DNA of 64,000 bases, taken from the NCBI RefSeq assembly GCF_024652905.1, contig NZ_CP102428.1, positions 1,624,501 through 1,688,500 on the forward strand, in the 5' to 3' direction. Shown in pieces: positions 48,052 through 56,727 of the stretch. The notes under the pieces were generated by a model that did not search any database, was not told the origin of the DNA, and was given only the letters and a program-made list of their open reading frames with translations. A program made the position numbers and the translations under genes. How positions within the stretch are numbered: the first letter of the stretch is position 1; each line of letters starts with the position of its first letter. The stretch is from Pseudomonas oryzihabitans. GTDB lineage: Bacteria > Pseudomonadota > Gammaproteobacteria > Pseudomonadales > Pseudomonadaceae.

Positions 48052-48795
48052 ATGAGCAAGCGCATCGCCTTCGTCACCGCCGGTATGGGCGGATTGGGAA
48101 CCGCCGTTTGCCAACGCCTGGCTCGGGACGGCTTCACCGTCATCGCCGGCTGCGGTCCGGACTCACCGCTCAAGGCCGACTGGCTGGAACAGCAACGCAA
48201 GCTGGGCTTCGACTTCATCGCGGCCGAAGGGAACGTCGCTGACTGGGAATCCACTCGTGCTGCCTTTGCCAAGATTCGCGACGAGGTCGGCCCCGTCGAT
48301 GTCCTGGTCAACAACGCCGGTACCGCCTGCAACGTGGTGTTCCGCGACATGCAACCGGGTGACTGGCAGACGGTGATCGATACCAACCTCAACTCCCTGT
48401 TCAACGTCACCCGCCAGGTGATCGATGGCATGACCTCCCGCGGCTGGGGACGGATCATCAACATCTCCTCGGTCAACGCCCAGCTCGGTCAGGTCGGCCA
48501 GGTCAACTATTCCACCGCCAAGTCGGCGATCCGCGGCTTCACCCGCGCCCTGGCCCGTGAGCTGGCGGCCCGCGGGGTCACGGTCAACACCGTCTCGCCC
48601 GGCTACATTGCCACGCCACGGCTCAAGGCCCTGACCCGCACCGAACTCATGGATCGCATCGTCCACGAGATCCCCATGCGCCGCCTGGGTACGCCGGAAG
48701 AGATCGCCTCCATGTGCTCCTGGCTGGCGTCGGACGAATCGGCCTTCGCCACCGGCGCGGACTTCTCCCTCAATGGCGGCCTTCACATGAGCTGA
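48052..48795 (+). CDS. PhaB-like short-chain dehydrogenase, copy A
   Basis: The 247-residue SDR closely follows acetoacetyl-CoA reductase PhaB: TAGMGGLGTAVCQRL nucleotide motif, NNAG, and catalytic Ser140, Tyr153, Lys157. Two PhaB pocket residues (Gln147, Gln150) are kept but PhaB Phe148 is Val here, and the glycine motif is TAG rather than TGG. No PHA synthase or thiolase is near. Its setting between an aconitase-like gene and a carboxylate transporter suggests a hydroxy-acid or 3-oxoacyl substrate other than acetoacetyl-CoA. Copy B at 61197-61940 differs at only 7 of 247 residues. Confidence 0.88.
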   Translation: MSKRIAFVTAGMGGLGTAVCQRLARDGFTVIAGCGPDSPLKADWLEQQRKLGFDFIAAEGNVADWESTRAAFAKIRDEVGPVDVLVNNAGTACNVVFRDMQPGDWQTVIDTNLNSLFNVTRQVIDGMTSRGWGRIINISSVNAQLGQVGQVNYSTAKSAIRGFTRALARELAARGVTVNTVSPGYIATPRLKALTRTELMDRIVHEIPMRRLGTPEEIASMCSWLASDESAFATGADFSLNGGLHMS

Positions 48796-48863
48796 TCGCT
48801 ACTCCGCCACCGAACACAACGACAACCACAACAAAAGTTGTATTTTGGAATCAGGAGATACAG

Positions 48864-50201
48864 ATGCTCTCTCTGCTCGGCTATGGAATGATCGTGACCT
48901 TCATGGCGCTGATCATGACCAAGCGGCTGCCGCCCTTGGTGGCCTTGACCATCATCCCCATCATCTTCGCCATCATCGGCGGCTTCGCGCCGGAGATGGG
49001 GCCGATGATGATCGATGGCCTGCGCAAGGTCGCACCCACCGCCATCATGGTGATGTTCGCCATCCTCTATTTCGGCCTGATGTTCGATACCGGGCTGTTC
49101 GATCCCATCATCCGCACCTTCATCAAGCTGATCAAAGGCGATCCCGCGAAGGCCGTGCTCTTCGCTACCCTGCTGGCCGGCATGGTGTCCCTGGACGGCG
49201 ACGGTTCCACCACCTACATGATCACTCTGACCGCCATGCTGCCGCTGTTCCGCCGCCTGCGGCTGAATCCGCTGATCCTACCCTGCGTGGTCATCCTCGC
49301 TGCCAGCGTCACCAACTTGCTGCCCTGGAGCGGACCCATGGCCCGGGTCGCCGCGGCACTGCAGGTGGAAACCAGCCAGCTGTTCATCCCGCTGATCCCG
49401 CCGATGATCGTCAGCTTCATCGGAGTCCTGGCGCTGGCCTTCTGGTTGGGGTTGCAGGAGCGGCGCCGTCTGGGCCTGCTGGTGGCACCGGGTGGCAATC
49501 CGCTGCGCGCGACGGGCATGGACGAAGACATGGGCGATCTGCTCACGCTGAGCGACGAGAACGCCGAACTGCGCCGGCCCAAGCTGTTCTGGTTCAATGC
49601 CCTGCTCACCTTGGCGCTGATGACCTGCCTGGTGATCGAACTGCTGCCACTGCCGATCCTATTCATGGTCGCCTTCTGCATTGCCCTGACCATCAACTAC
49701 CGGCAGATGGACGACCAGCGTCGGCGCATCTCGGCCCATGCCCCCGCGGCCCTGACGCAGATCTCGATCTTCATCGCCGCTGGCATCTTCGCCGGCATCC
49801 TCTCCGGGACCGGCATGGTCAAGGCCATGTCCGGCTCGCTGCTCTGGGCCCTGCCGGAGAGCTGGGGCAACTACCTGGCGCCCATCACCGCGCTGCTGAG
49901 CATTCCCGGCACCTTCTTCATGTCCAACGACGCCTTCTACTATGGCGTACTGCCGGTGCTGGCCCATGCGGCCGAAGCCTATGGCATAGGCGCGGCAGAG
50001 ATCGGCCGGGCTTCGCTGATCGGGCAGCCGGTGCACCTGCTCAGTCCGCTGGTGGCGTCCACCTATCTGCTGGTGGGCCTGGCCGGAGTCGAGTTCAGCG
50101 ATCACCAGAGATACACCATGAAATGGGCGTTCGCCCTGAGCTTTCTGCTCATGGCGGTCTCCATGGCGCTGGGGCTGTTCCCGCTCTACTCGGCCCGCTG
50201 A
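48864..50201 (+). CDS. CitMHS-family carboxylate transporter, copy A
   Basis: A 445-residue inner-membrane protein with about 12 helices of the CitMHS family, known for proton symport of citrate complexed with divalent metal. Signatures include MIDGLRKVAPTAIMVMFAIL, YFGLMFDTGLFDPIIRTFIK and LDGDGSTTYMITLTAMLPLF. The ATG at 48864 has an AGGAG site; a longer frame upstream overlaps the reductase gene. An ACAAC-AAAA-GTTGT repeat sits in the 68-base gap upstream. It most likely imports the acid metabolised by the cluster. Copy B lies at 59787-61127. Confidence 0.92.
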   Translation: MLSLLGYGMIVTFMALIMTKRLPPLVALTIIPIIFAIIGGFAPEMGPMMIDGLRKVAPTAIMVMFAILYFGLMFDTGLFDPIIRTFIKLIKGDPAKAVLFATLLAGMVSLDGDGSTTYMITLTAMLPLFRRLRLNPLILPCVVILAASVTNLLPWSGPMARVAAALQVETSQLFIPLIPPMIVSFIGVLALAFWLGLQERRRLGLLVAPGGNPLRATGMDEDMGDLLTLSDENAELRRPKLFWFNALLTLALMTCLVIELLPLPILFMVAFCIALTINYRQMDDQRRRISAHAPAALTQISIFIAAGIFAGILSGTGMVKAMSGSLLWALPESWGNYLAPITALLSIPGTFFMSNDAFYYGVLPVLAHAAEAYGIGAAEIGRASLIGQPVHLLSPLVASTYLLVGLAGVEFSDHQRYTMKWAFALSFLLMAVSMALGLFPLYSAR

Positions 50202-50208
50202 CGGTCTC

Positions 50209-50235
50209 GGCGACGGTGCATCCGGCGCCGTCGCC
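50209..50235. terminator. Hairpin between transporter and GntR gene
   Basis: GGCGACGG pairs perfectly with CCGTCGCC 7 bases after the transporter stop. There is no T-tract; it may attenuate transcription into the regulator gene. Confidence 0.45.
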
Positions 50236-50342
50236 CGCTCCGGAGGGCCGTGGTTATGGTAACGTCAGGGCGCTCCGCCAGACCCGGCTGGCCAACCTCT
50301 TCCGTACCTGCGCTCCGGTACCCGTCGTCCAGAAGACTCCCG

Positions 50343-51263
50343 ATGAAAAAAGACCTCGCCGAACAACTCGCCCCGCGCATCATCGACCTTGCCCGTGCCC
50401 GCTCGATGAAGGCCGGTGATCCGTTGCGCGAGGAGGCCTTCGCCAAGGAACTGGGCGTTTCCCGCTCGCCGGTACGACGGGGCTTCGCCTTGCTGGAACA
50501 ATTGGGCCTGGCGCGCAAGGAGCCCAATCGCGGCTTCTTCCTCACCCGCAACGCCACCACCATCGAGCAGGCCGCCCTGCCCAGCGAGGACGATCCCTAT
50601 GAGGAGCTCTACCTGCGGGTGGTGGACGACATGCTGCGCGGCGACATCCGCAGCAGCTTCTTCGAGGCCGAGTTGCTGCGGCGCTACCAGATCCCTCGCG
50701 GCCAGTTGCTCAAGGTGCTCAACCGCCTGGCCAGCGAGGCCATGATCGAACGCCGCCCTGGCCAGGGGTGGGAGATCAATACTTTCCTGCATGACAGCGA
50801 AGCCCATATCCAGAGCTATCGCTTCCGCATGGCCATCGAGCCCTTCGCCCTGCGCGAGCCGGGCTATCGCATCGACAAGCGCGCCTTCGCCCAGGCCCGC
50901 CAGCGGCAGCAACGATTGCTGGACGGGGAGCTGTTCACTCTGTCCCGCGCCCAGCTGTTCGAGATCGGCTCCAGCTTCCACGAACTGCTGGTGCGCTGCT
51001 CAGGCAATGTCTTTCTACTCGAAGCCATCCGCCGGCAGAATCAGCTGCGTCGCTTCATGGCGTACCGCTCCAACGTCGAACGCTCGCGGCAGATCGGCCA
51101 GAGTCAGGAACACCTGCATATCCTCGACCTGCTCGAAGGCGGCAGTCGCGAAGAAGCGGCGCTCTTCCTGCACCAGCATCTCGACGTGGTCAGCCGGCTC
51201 AAGGCCGCCCAAGACCGCCAGCTGGAAGCCGCCGAAGAAGACGCGGCAAAGCAGCCAGCCTGA
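50343..51263 (+). CDS. GntR/FCD regulator with two apparent winged-helix domains
   Basis: The 306-residue protein begins with a GntR winged helix (about 5-70: LREEAFAKELGVSRSPVRRG, wing NRGFFLT). A second segment of the same pattern follows (about 85-147: YLRVVDDMLRGDI, a degenerate helix-turn-helix YQIPRGQLLKVLNRLASEAM, wing GQGWEIN) before the FCD-type helical ligand domain (about 155-290). Ordinary FadR/FCD regulators have one winged helix in about 230-250 residues, so the extra 65 residues are unusual. It lies between the transporter and dehydrogenase genes of the cluster and is the likely local regulator. Confidence 0.85.
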   Translation: MKKDLAEQLAPRIIDLARARSMKAGDPLREEAFAKELGVSRSPVRRGFALLEQLGLARKEPNRGFFLTRNATTIEQAALPSEDDPYEELYLRVVDDMLRGDIRSSFFEAELLRRYQIPRGQLLKVLNRLASEAMIERRPGQGWEINTFLHDSEAHIQSYRFRMAIEPFALREPGYRIDKRAFAQARQRQQRLLDGELFTLSRAQLFEIGSSFHELLVRCSGNVFLLEAIRRQNQLRRFMAYRSNVERSRQIGQSQEHLHILDLLEGGSREEAALFLHQHLDVVSRLKAAQDRQLEAAEEDAAKQPA

Positions 51264-51487
51264 TTCGCCCGCGCGCCTGACCCTCAATGCCCCTGCACGC
51301 CCGTCACCCATACGGGCGCTGAGCCCACACGTTCGCCAGGCACGAATCGATGTCGCTTTTTTTGTCCTGCACCGTTGCGTGAATTGTTTTTAGATGACAT
51401 AAAGTACAAATCGTCCTGCCCAAGTTGTGACCTCCTCAGGCTCAGCCATCAGGCCGACGTCCCCACAGAATCTACAAGGAGAAAACA

Positions 51488-52558
51488 ATGCGTATTCTGG
51501 TCCTGCCCTGCGACGGTATCGGTCCCGAAATCATCCAGGCATCCATGTCCGTGCTGGATGTCGCCAACGAAAAGTTCGGCCTGGGATTGACCTTCGATTA
51601 CGACGACGTCGGCTTCACCAGCCTGGAGAAGCACGGCATTACCCTGCGTGACGAGACCCTGGAAAAGGCCAAGACCTACGATGGCGTGATCCTTGGCACC
51701 CAATCCCACGCCGACTACCCGGCGCCCGAAAAAGGCGGTCGCAATGTCTCTGCCGGCTTTCGCATCGGCCTCGATCTCTATGCCAACGTGCGCCCGGCGC
51801 GCACCCGGCCGTTCCTCGCCTCCAACATGAGGGAAGGCAAGAGCATGGACCTGGTGATCATGCGCGAGGCCACCGAAGGCTTCTATCCGGATCGCAACAT
51901 GAGCCGCGGCTGGGGCGAGGTGATGCCCTCCCCGGACATGGCGCTGTCCACCCGCAAGATCACCCGTCACTGCAGCGAGCGTATCGCGCGCCAGGCCTTC
52001 GAGCTGGCGATGAAGCGCCGGCGCAAGGTCACCGCCATTCACAAGGCCAACAGCTTCCACATGACCGACGGCCTGTTCCTGGAATGCGTGCGCAACGTGG
52101 CCAAGGAATTCCCCGAGGTGCAGCTCGACGATCTGCTGGTGGACGCCTCCACCGCGCACCTGGTGCGCAACCCCGAGCGCTTCGACGTGCTGGTGGCCAC
52201 CAACTTCTATGGCGACATCATCAGCGACCTGGCCAGCGAACTCTCCGGCAGCCTGGGCCTCGCCGGCTCCATCATGGCGAGCAACATCCACTGCTGCGCC
52301 CAGGCCCAGCATGGCTCGGCGCCGGATATCGCCGGTCAGGACAAGGCCAACCCGGTGTCGATGATCCTGTCCATCGGCATGATGCTGCACTGGATGGGCG
52401 AGCACCGTGGCAATGCCAAGCTGCAGGAAGCGGCCGCGGCGATCGACCAGGCGGTGGACAAGGTGCTGGAGGATCCGGCCAAGCGCACCGCCGACCTGGG
52501 TGGCAGCCTGGGCTGCGCCGCCTTCGGCCAGGCAGTGGCCCAGGTCCTGCGCGGCTGA
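51488..52558 (+). CDS. Isocitrate/isopropylmalate-family dehydrogenase, copy A
   Basis: The 356-residue enzyme has the fold of NAD(P)-dependent beta-decarboxylating dehydrogenases. Visible are LPCDGIGPEII, the substrate-site MREATEGFYPDRNMSRGWGE, the catalytic Lys in TAIHKANSF, and metal-binding Asp in NFYGDIISDLASELSGSLG. The cofactor loop HGSAPDIAGQDKANP resembles NAD-using enzymes. It is neither LeuB nor Icd in its substrate segment. It would oxidise and decarboxylate a 2-hydroxy-3-carboxylate, possibly a product of the aconitase-like enzyme or of the kinase next door. A strong AAGGAG site precedes the ATG. Confidence 0.9.
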   Translation: MRILVLPCDGIGPEIIQASMSVLDVANEKFGLGLTFDYDDVGFTSLEKHGITLRDETLEKAKTYDGVILGTQSHADYPAPEKGGRNVSAGFRIGLDLYANVRPARTRPFLASNMREGKSMDLVIMREATEGFYPDRNMSRGWGEVMPSPDMALSTRKITRHCSERIARQAFELAMKRRRKVTAIHKANSFHMTDGLFLECVRNVAKEFPEVQLDDLLVDASTAHLVRNPERFDVLVATNFYGDIISDLASELSGSLGLAGSIMASNIHCCAQAQHGSAPDIAGQDKANPVSMILSIGMMLHWMGEHRGNAKLQEAAAAIDQAVDKVLEDPAKRTADLGGSLGCAAFGQAVAQVLRG

Positions 52559-52571
52559 GGTCATACCCGCC

Positions 52572-52597
52572 TCTCCGGGGCGTGCGCGCCCCGGAGA
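52572..52597. other. Strong 11-base intercistronic hairpin
   Basis: TCTCCGGGGCG pairs perfectly with CGCCCCGGAGA over a TGCG loop in the 66-base gap between the dehydrogenase and kinase genes. There is no T-tract, so it more likely sets relative expression of the two genes than terminates. Confidence 0.6.
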
Positions 52598-52624
52598 CCC
52601 CTGACAAGAACAAGGAGAATCTCC

Positions 52625-53896
52625 ATGGCCACGCCGCTCCTGGGCTGCATCGCCGACGACTTCACCGGCGGTACCGACCTCGCCAGCACCCTGGTGGCCC
52701 AGGGCATGCGCACCGTTCAGGTACTGGGCGTGCCGGACGGACCCCTGCCCAGCGACGTCGACGCCGTGGTGGTCGCCCTCAAGACCCGTACCCTGCCTAC
52801 CGCCGAAGCGGTCGCCGAGTCCCTGGCGGCCCTGGCCTATCTGCGCGCGCTGGGGTGCCGGCAATTCTTCTTCAAGTATTGCTCAACCTTCGATTCCACC
52901 GCGGCCGGCAACATCGGACCGGTCGCCGATGCCCTGGCCGGTGCCCTGGGCGCCACGTTGAGTATCGCCTGCCCCGCTTTTCCCGAAAACGGCCGGACGC
53001 TCTACCTCGGCCAGCTGTTCGTCGGCGACCAGCCCCTGGCCGAGTCGGGCATGCGCCACCACCCGCTGACCCCCATGACCGACAGCAACCTGGTGCGGGT
53101 ACTACAGGCACAAACACCCCATCCCGTCGGCCTGGTACGCCTGCCCCAGGTGCGTCAGGGCAGCGCAGCCCTGGCCACGGCTCTGGCCGACCTCCAGGCG
53201 CAGGGCGTTCGCCATGCCATCGTCGACGCCATCGACAACGCCGACCTGCACGCCATAGGTGCAGCCGTGGCGGATCATCCACTGGTCACCGGGGGTTCCG
53301 GCGTGGCCCTGGGACTGCCGGCCAACTTCCGCCGCCGCGGCCTGCTGGCCGCCCATGCCGAAGCATCAGCCCTGCCCGCTGCGCCCGGTCTGGCTGCCGT
53401 GCTGTCGGGCAGCTGTTCCACCGCGACCCGCGGCCAGGTGGCCGTCTGGCTAGAGCACCGGCCTGGCTTCCGCCTCGATCCGCTGGCCCTGGCCACGGGC
53501 GACGATCAGGTCGGTGCCGCGCTCGCCTGGGCCGAAGCGCGCCTGGCTACCGAGCCGGTGCTCATCTATGGCAGTGCTGACCCCGAAGCGGTGCGCAAGG
53601 CCCAGGCACAGCTGGGCGTGGAGCGCGCCGGCCAATTGGTCGAAGATGCCCTGGCCCGTATCGCCCAGGGCCTACAAACGCGTGGCGTGACGCGGCTGGT
53701 GGTGGCTGGCGGCGAAACCTCGGGGGCGGTGGTCAAGGCCCTGGCGATCGTCAGTCTGCGCATCGGGGCGCCCATCGCCCCGGGCGTCCCCTGGACCCTG
53801 GGCAGCGGCGCCCGGGGGGACATCGCCCTGGCGCTCAAATCCGGCAACTTCGGCACGCCGGACTTCTTCGAACGGGCCCTGGCCGTCGCCCCCTGA
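52625..53896 (+). CDS. DUF1537 (four-carbon acid sugar) kinase
   Basis: The 423-residue protein belongs to the DUF1537 kinases (OtnK/DtnK), which phosphorylate four-carbon acid sugars such as 3-oxo-tetronate or D-threonate. The N-terminal substrate domain has IADDFTGGTDLASTL (residues 9-23), and the C-terminal nucleotide domain has VVAGGETSGAVV. In known D-threonate loci the kinase is paired with PdxA2, a decarboxylating dehydrogenase; here the neighbour is an isocitrate/isopropylmalate-type enzyme instead. An AAGGAG site precedes the ATG. The actual substrate is unknown. Confidence 0.88.
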   Translation: MATPLLGCIADDFTGGTDLASTLVAQGMRTVQVLGVPDGPLPSDVDAVVVALKTRTLPTAEAVAESLAALAYLRALGCRQFFFKYCSTFDSTAAGNIGPVADALAGALGATLSIACPAFPENGRTLYLGQLFVGDQPLAESGMRHHPLTPMTDSNLVRVLQAQTPHPVGLVRLPQVRQGSAALATALADLQAQGVRHAIVDAIDNADLHAIGAAVADHPLVTGGSGVALGLPANFRRRGLLAAHAEASALPAAPGLAAVLSGSCSTATRGQVAVWLEHRPGFRLDPLALATGDDQVGAALAWAEARLATEPVLIYGSADPEAVRKAQAQLGVERAGQLVEDALARIAQGLQTRGVTRLVVAGGETSGAVVKALAIVSLRIGAPIAPGVPWTLGSGARGDIALALKSGNFGTPDFFERALAVAP

Positions 53897-53915
53897 CCCC
53901 TTGCGAGGATCGCCC

Positions 53916-54812
53916 ATGAGCGGCTCTGCGCCACGCTACGATCTGGTCAGCCTGAACGTCTTCCGGGTGGTGGCCCAGGAGCGCAACGTCACCCGCGCCG
54001 CGCGGCTCTGCCATCTGGCCGTCTCCGCCGTGAGCAAGAGAATCAGCGAACTGGAAGACCAGGTCGGGGTGCCACTGTTCATCCGGCACGCCCGTGGCAT
54101 GGGACTCACCCCGGCCGGCGAGACCATGCTGCACTATGTGGAGCGGGTGCATGGTGATCTGCGCCTCATGCAATTGGAACTCAACGAGCACGGCAGCGGC
54201 GCCACCGGCCATATCCGCCTGCAAGCCATCACCTCGGCGCTGACCAATCACCTGACCCCCGATCTCGCCAGCTTCATGAGCCTCTATCCGCGGGTGGATT
54301 TCGACATCGAGGAGCGCGTGGGCAGCAGCATCGTCCAGGCGGTGGCCGAAGGCAGGGCGGATGTGGGCATCGTCGCGGCCGATACCGCCGCCCTGGACCT
54401 GGAGACATTCGCCTATCGCCGCGAGCGACTGGTGGTGATCGCCGCTGCGGATCACCCCCTGGCCGGGCGCGAACGGGTAAGCTTCGCCGAGACCCTGGAT
54501 CATGAATTCATCGGCCCCCACGTGGAGAGCTCGATGAACGCCCTGCTCTCGCGCCAGGCGGCGCTGCTCCAGCGCAGCATCCGTCAGCGCGTGCGCATCA
54601 GCAGCTTCGAGGCCATGTGCCGACTGGCGGCGATTCGCCTGGGCCTGTGCGTGCTGCCCGAGTCCATCGTGCGGCCTTATCTCAAGCCGATGAAACTGGT
54701 AGCCCTAGAGCTGGACGAAGCCTGGGCCAGCCGCGCCATCGTCGTAGTGGTGCGGCGCTATAGTGCGCTGTCACCGGTGGCCAAGGCTTTTGTCGGTCAT
54801 CTGCGTCCCTGA
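53916..54812 (+). CDS. LysR-family regulator of the carboxylate cluster
   Basis: A 298-residue LysR regulator started at the ATG at 53916, which has a GCGAGG site; an ATG five codons upstream lies too close to the kinase stop. The winged helix has RAARLCHLAVSAVSKRISEL, and the effector domain follows. It is 19 bases after the kinase gene and 28 before the AbrB-type gene, on the same strand. Together with the GntR protein it gives this cluster two regulators of different families. Confidence 0.87.
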   Translation: MSGSAPRYDLVSLNVFRVVAQERNVTRAARLCHLAVSAVSKRISELEDQVGVPLFIRHARGMGLTPAGETMLHYVERVHGDLRLMQLELNEHGSGATGHIRLQAITSALTNHLTPDLASFMSLYPRVDFDIEERVGSSIVQAVAEGRADVGIVAADTAALDLETFAYRRERLVVIAAADHPLAGRERVSFAETLDHEFIGPHVESSMNALLSRQAALLQRSIRQRVRISSFEAMCRLAAIRLGLCVLPESIVRPYLKPMKLVALELDEAWASRAIVVVVRRYSALSPVAKAFVGHLRP

Positions 54813-54840
54813 ACCCTGCAACCGGATCCTGTACCACGCC

Positions 54841-55902
54841 ATGTCGACCTCCCGCTTCGCCCCTCGCCCCTGGTGGCCCACCCCCTTCGTCGGCCTGCTC
54901 GGCGGCTGGCTCGCCAGCCTGGTGCACTGGCCGTTGCCCTGGATCACCGGCGCTCTGATTGCGGTGACCCTCTGTCGCTGCCTCGGCTGGCGCATCACCG
55001 CCATTCCCCACGGTCGCCCCGCCGGGCAATGGCTGATCGCCACGGCCATCGGCCTGCACTTCACCCCGGCGATACTGACCGAGGTCGTCAGGCACCTGCC
55101 GCTGATGGCCTTGGCGGCCATCGCCACCCTGGTGCTCGCGCTTGTCGGCATCACCGTCGTGCAACGCCTAGGCACGGAACCCAAGACCGCCTTCTTCGCC
55201 TTCATGCCAGCCAACTTCGCCGAGATGATCAATCTGGCCGAACGCCATGGCGCCGATGCACCCAAGGTCGCCGCCGCCCATACCCTGCGGCTGGTAATCA
55301 TCGTGCTGGTGGTGCCGCCGGCCATGCTCTGGGGCGTCCCCGGTATCGCCCAGGCCGCCCATGTCCCACCGCCGCCGGACTGGCGCTGGCTGGCCCCGCT
55401 ACTGGCGGCCGGCCTGGTGGCGGCCCTGGCCTGGAAGCGTCGCGGCTGGCCCAACCCCTGGATGTTCGGCCCCCTGGCGCTGTGCTGCCTGGTCACCGCC
55501 TCCAGCGGCCTGGTCACCAGCCTGCCGCCGACGCTGAGCCACCTGGCCCAGGTGCTTATCGGCGTCACCCTGGGGTGTCACTTCGACCGCGCCTTCTTTC
55601 GCCGCTCGCCGCGCTTTCTGCTGCTGGCAACCCTCTACACCCTGCTCTGCCTGGTCGCCACCTTCCTGATCGCCTGGTTGCTGGCCCAGGTGTTCGCCCT
55701 GCCCTTCACCACCCTGGGCCTGGGCATGACGCCGGGTAGCACCACCGAGATGTACCTGACGGCCGAGGCCCTGGGGCTGGGCGTAGGCACCGTCACCGCC
55801 ATGCAGATCCTGCGGCTGGTGGTGGTGATGGCGGTGGCCGAACCGCTCTATCGGCGCTGGTGCGCACGCTCGGTCGAGCCGGTGACCAGGGAATCGCCCT
55901 AG
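54841..55902 (+). CDS. AbrB-family (AmoA-like) integral membrane protein
   Basis: A 353-residue protein with about ten hydrophobic helices in two repeats, each with the family pattern GLLGGWLASLVHWPLPWITG or ALGLGVGTVTAMQILRLVVV and the GMTPGSTTEM motif. The family is annotated as AbrB/ammonia-monooxygenase-like and is thought to be a transporter; its substrate is unknown. It ends a co-directional run starting at the second aconitase and is followed by a strong convergent hairpin. Confidence 0.82.
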   Translation: MSTSRFAPRPWWPTPFVGLLGGWLASLVHWPLPWITGALIAVTLCRCLGWRITAIPHGRPAGQWLIATAIGLHFTPAILTEVVRHLPLMALAAIATLVLALVGITVVQRLGTEPKTAFFAFMPANFAEMINLAERHGADAPKVAAAHTLRLVIIVLVVPPAMLWGVPGIAQAAHVPPPPDWRWLAPLLAAGLVAALAWKRRGWPNPWMFGPLALCCLVTASSGLVTSLPPTLSHLAQVLIGVTLGCHFDRAFFRRSPRFLLLATLYTLLCLVATFLIAWLLAQVFALPFTTLGLGMTPGSTTEMYLTAEALGLGVGTVTAMQILRLVVVMAVAEPLYRRWCARSVEPVTRESP

Positions 55903-55927
55903 CGCCGGCTGAGACGGTGCGGCGACC

Positions 55928-55969
55928 GCTGGACCTGGCTACGGGTACGTGCCCGCAGCCAGGTCCAGC
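55928..55969. terminator. Convergent-gene hairpin
   Basis: GCTGGACCTGGCT pairs perfectly (13 bases) with AGCCAGGTCCAGC around a 16-base loop, between the AbrB-type gene and the convergent binding-protein-like gene. There is no T-tract, but its position suits a shared terminator. Confidence 0.65.
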
Positions 55970-55974
55970 CGATG

Positions 55975-56709
55975 TCAGGCGTTCAATGCGGGCCCGACCC
56001 GTGCCTCGGACTGACCGCTGGCGGCCAGTTCGCGGGCGACGAAGCCATTGCGGATCTGCTCGTCGAGAAAATCCCGGACGAAGGCCGCGCCGGCGCTGCG
56101 CCCCTTGGGCACGGCCATGGCCTGACGGATTTCGGTAAAGCTGTCGGCCAGCACCCGATAGCCGGCGTGAGCCCGGGCATAGGCCTCAAGCGGTTGGCGC
56201 ACGCCGGCGGCGGCGTCCAGGCCCTGATCGACGAACCAGTCCACCGCCGCCGCCGAGGTCGGCGCCCGCACCAGTTCGGCCTGGGTCAGGGTGCGGCTCA
56301 GATAGAGGTCGTAGGCGGCGCCCTGCCCCACGGCGATGCGGCGGTCGGCCCGATCCAGCTCGGCCACGCCCTGGGCGGGATCGGCGTCCTGCAGCAGATA
56401 GGTGCCCTCGATGATGACGTAGGGATGGCTGAAGTCGATCTGCGCCGCCCGCACCGGTTCGATGGCCAAGAAGGCCAGGTCCCAGGCCTCGTCTTCGAGG
56501 GCGGCGAAGACCTTGCCGGCGGCGTCGTAGGTGCTGAACTGCACGGGCACGCCCAGGCGCTCGGCCAGGGCGTGGGCCAGGGCCGCGGAGACCCCGGCCG
56601 GCTGGCCATCGGCGCCGCGCTGCGCCAGCACCGGATTGCCGTAGTTGATCGCCGTCCGCAATGCGCCCTGGGGGGCGAGGTCCGCGAGTACCGCTGAGCT
56701 GGGGGTCAT
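55975..56709 (-). CDS. Family-3 solute-binding-like protein without a signal peptide
   Basis: The 244-residue protein has the polar amino-acid binding-protein fold (LRTAINYGNPVLAQ, VFAALEDEAWDLAFLAIEPV, IDFSHPYVIIEGTYLL). Its N-terminus MTPSSAVLADLAP has no signal peptide, and the AAGGAG site fixes that start. So it is probably cytoplasmic, which is atypical; it could be a sensor or an enzyme built on the fold (cyclohexadienyl dehydratase shares it). It is 18 bases downstream of the MFS gene on the same strand. No ABC permease is nearby. Confidence 0.75.
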   Translation of the reverse strand: MTPSSAVLADLAPQGALRTAINYGNPVLAQRGADGQPAGVSAALAHALAERLGVPVQFSTYDAAGKVFAALEDEAWDLAFLAIEPVRAAQIDFSHPYVIIEGTYLLQDADPAQGVAELDRADRRIAVGQGAAYDLYLSRTLTQAELVRAPTSAAAVDWFVDQGLDAAAGVRQPLEAYARAHAGYRVLADSFTEIRQAMAVPKGRSAGAAFVRDFLDEQIRNGFVARELAASGQSEARVGPALNA

Positions 56710-56727
56710 GGGAGAACTCCTTGGAGG

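Noticed and set aside
45204-53896. 2-methylcitrate (prp) locus
   Set aside because: There is no PrpB, PrpC or PrpF, and the aconitase-like protein lacks AcnD-type N-terminal sequence.
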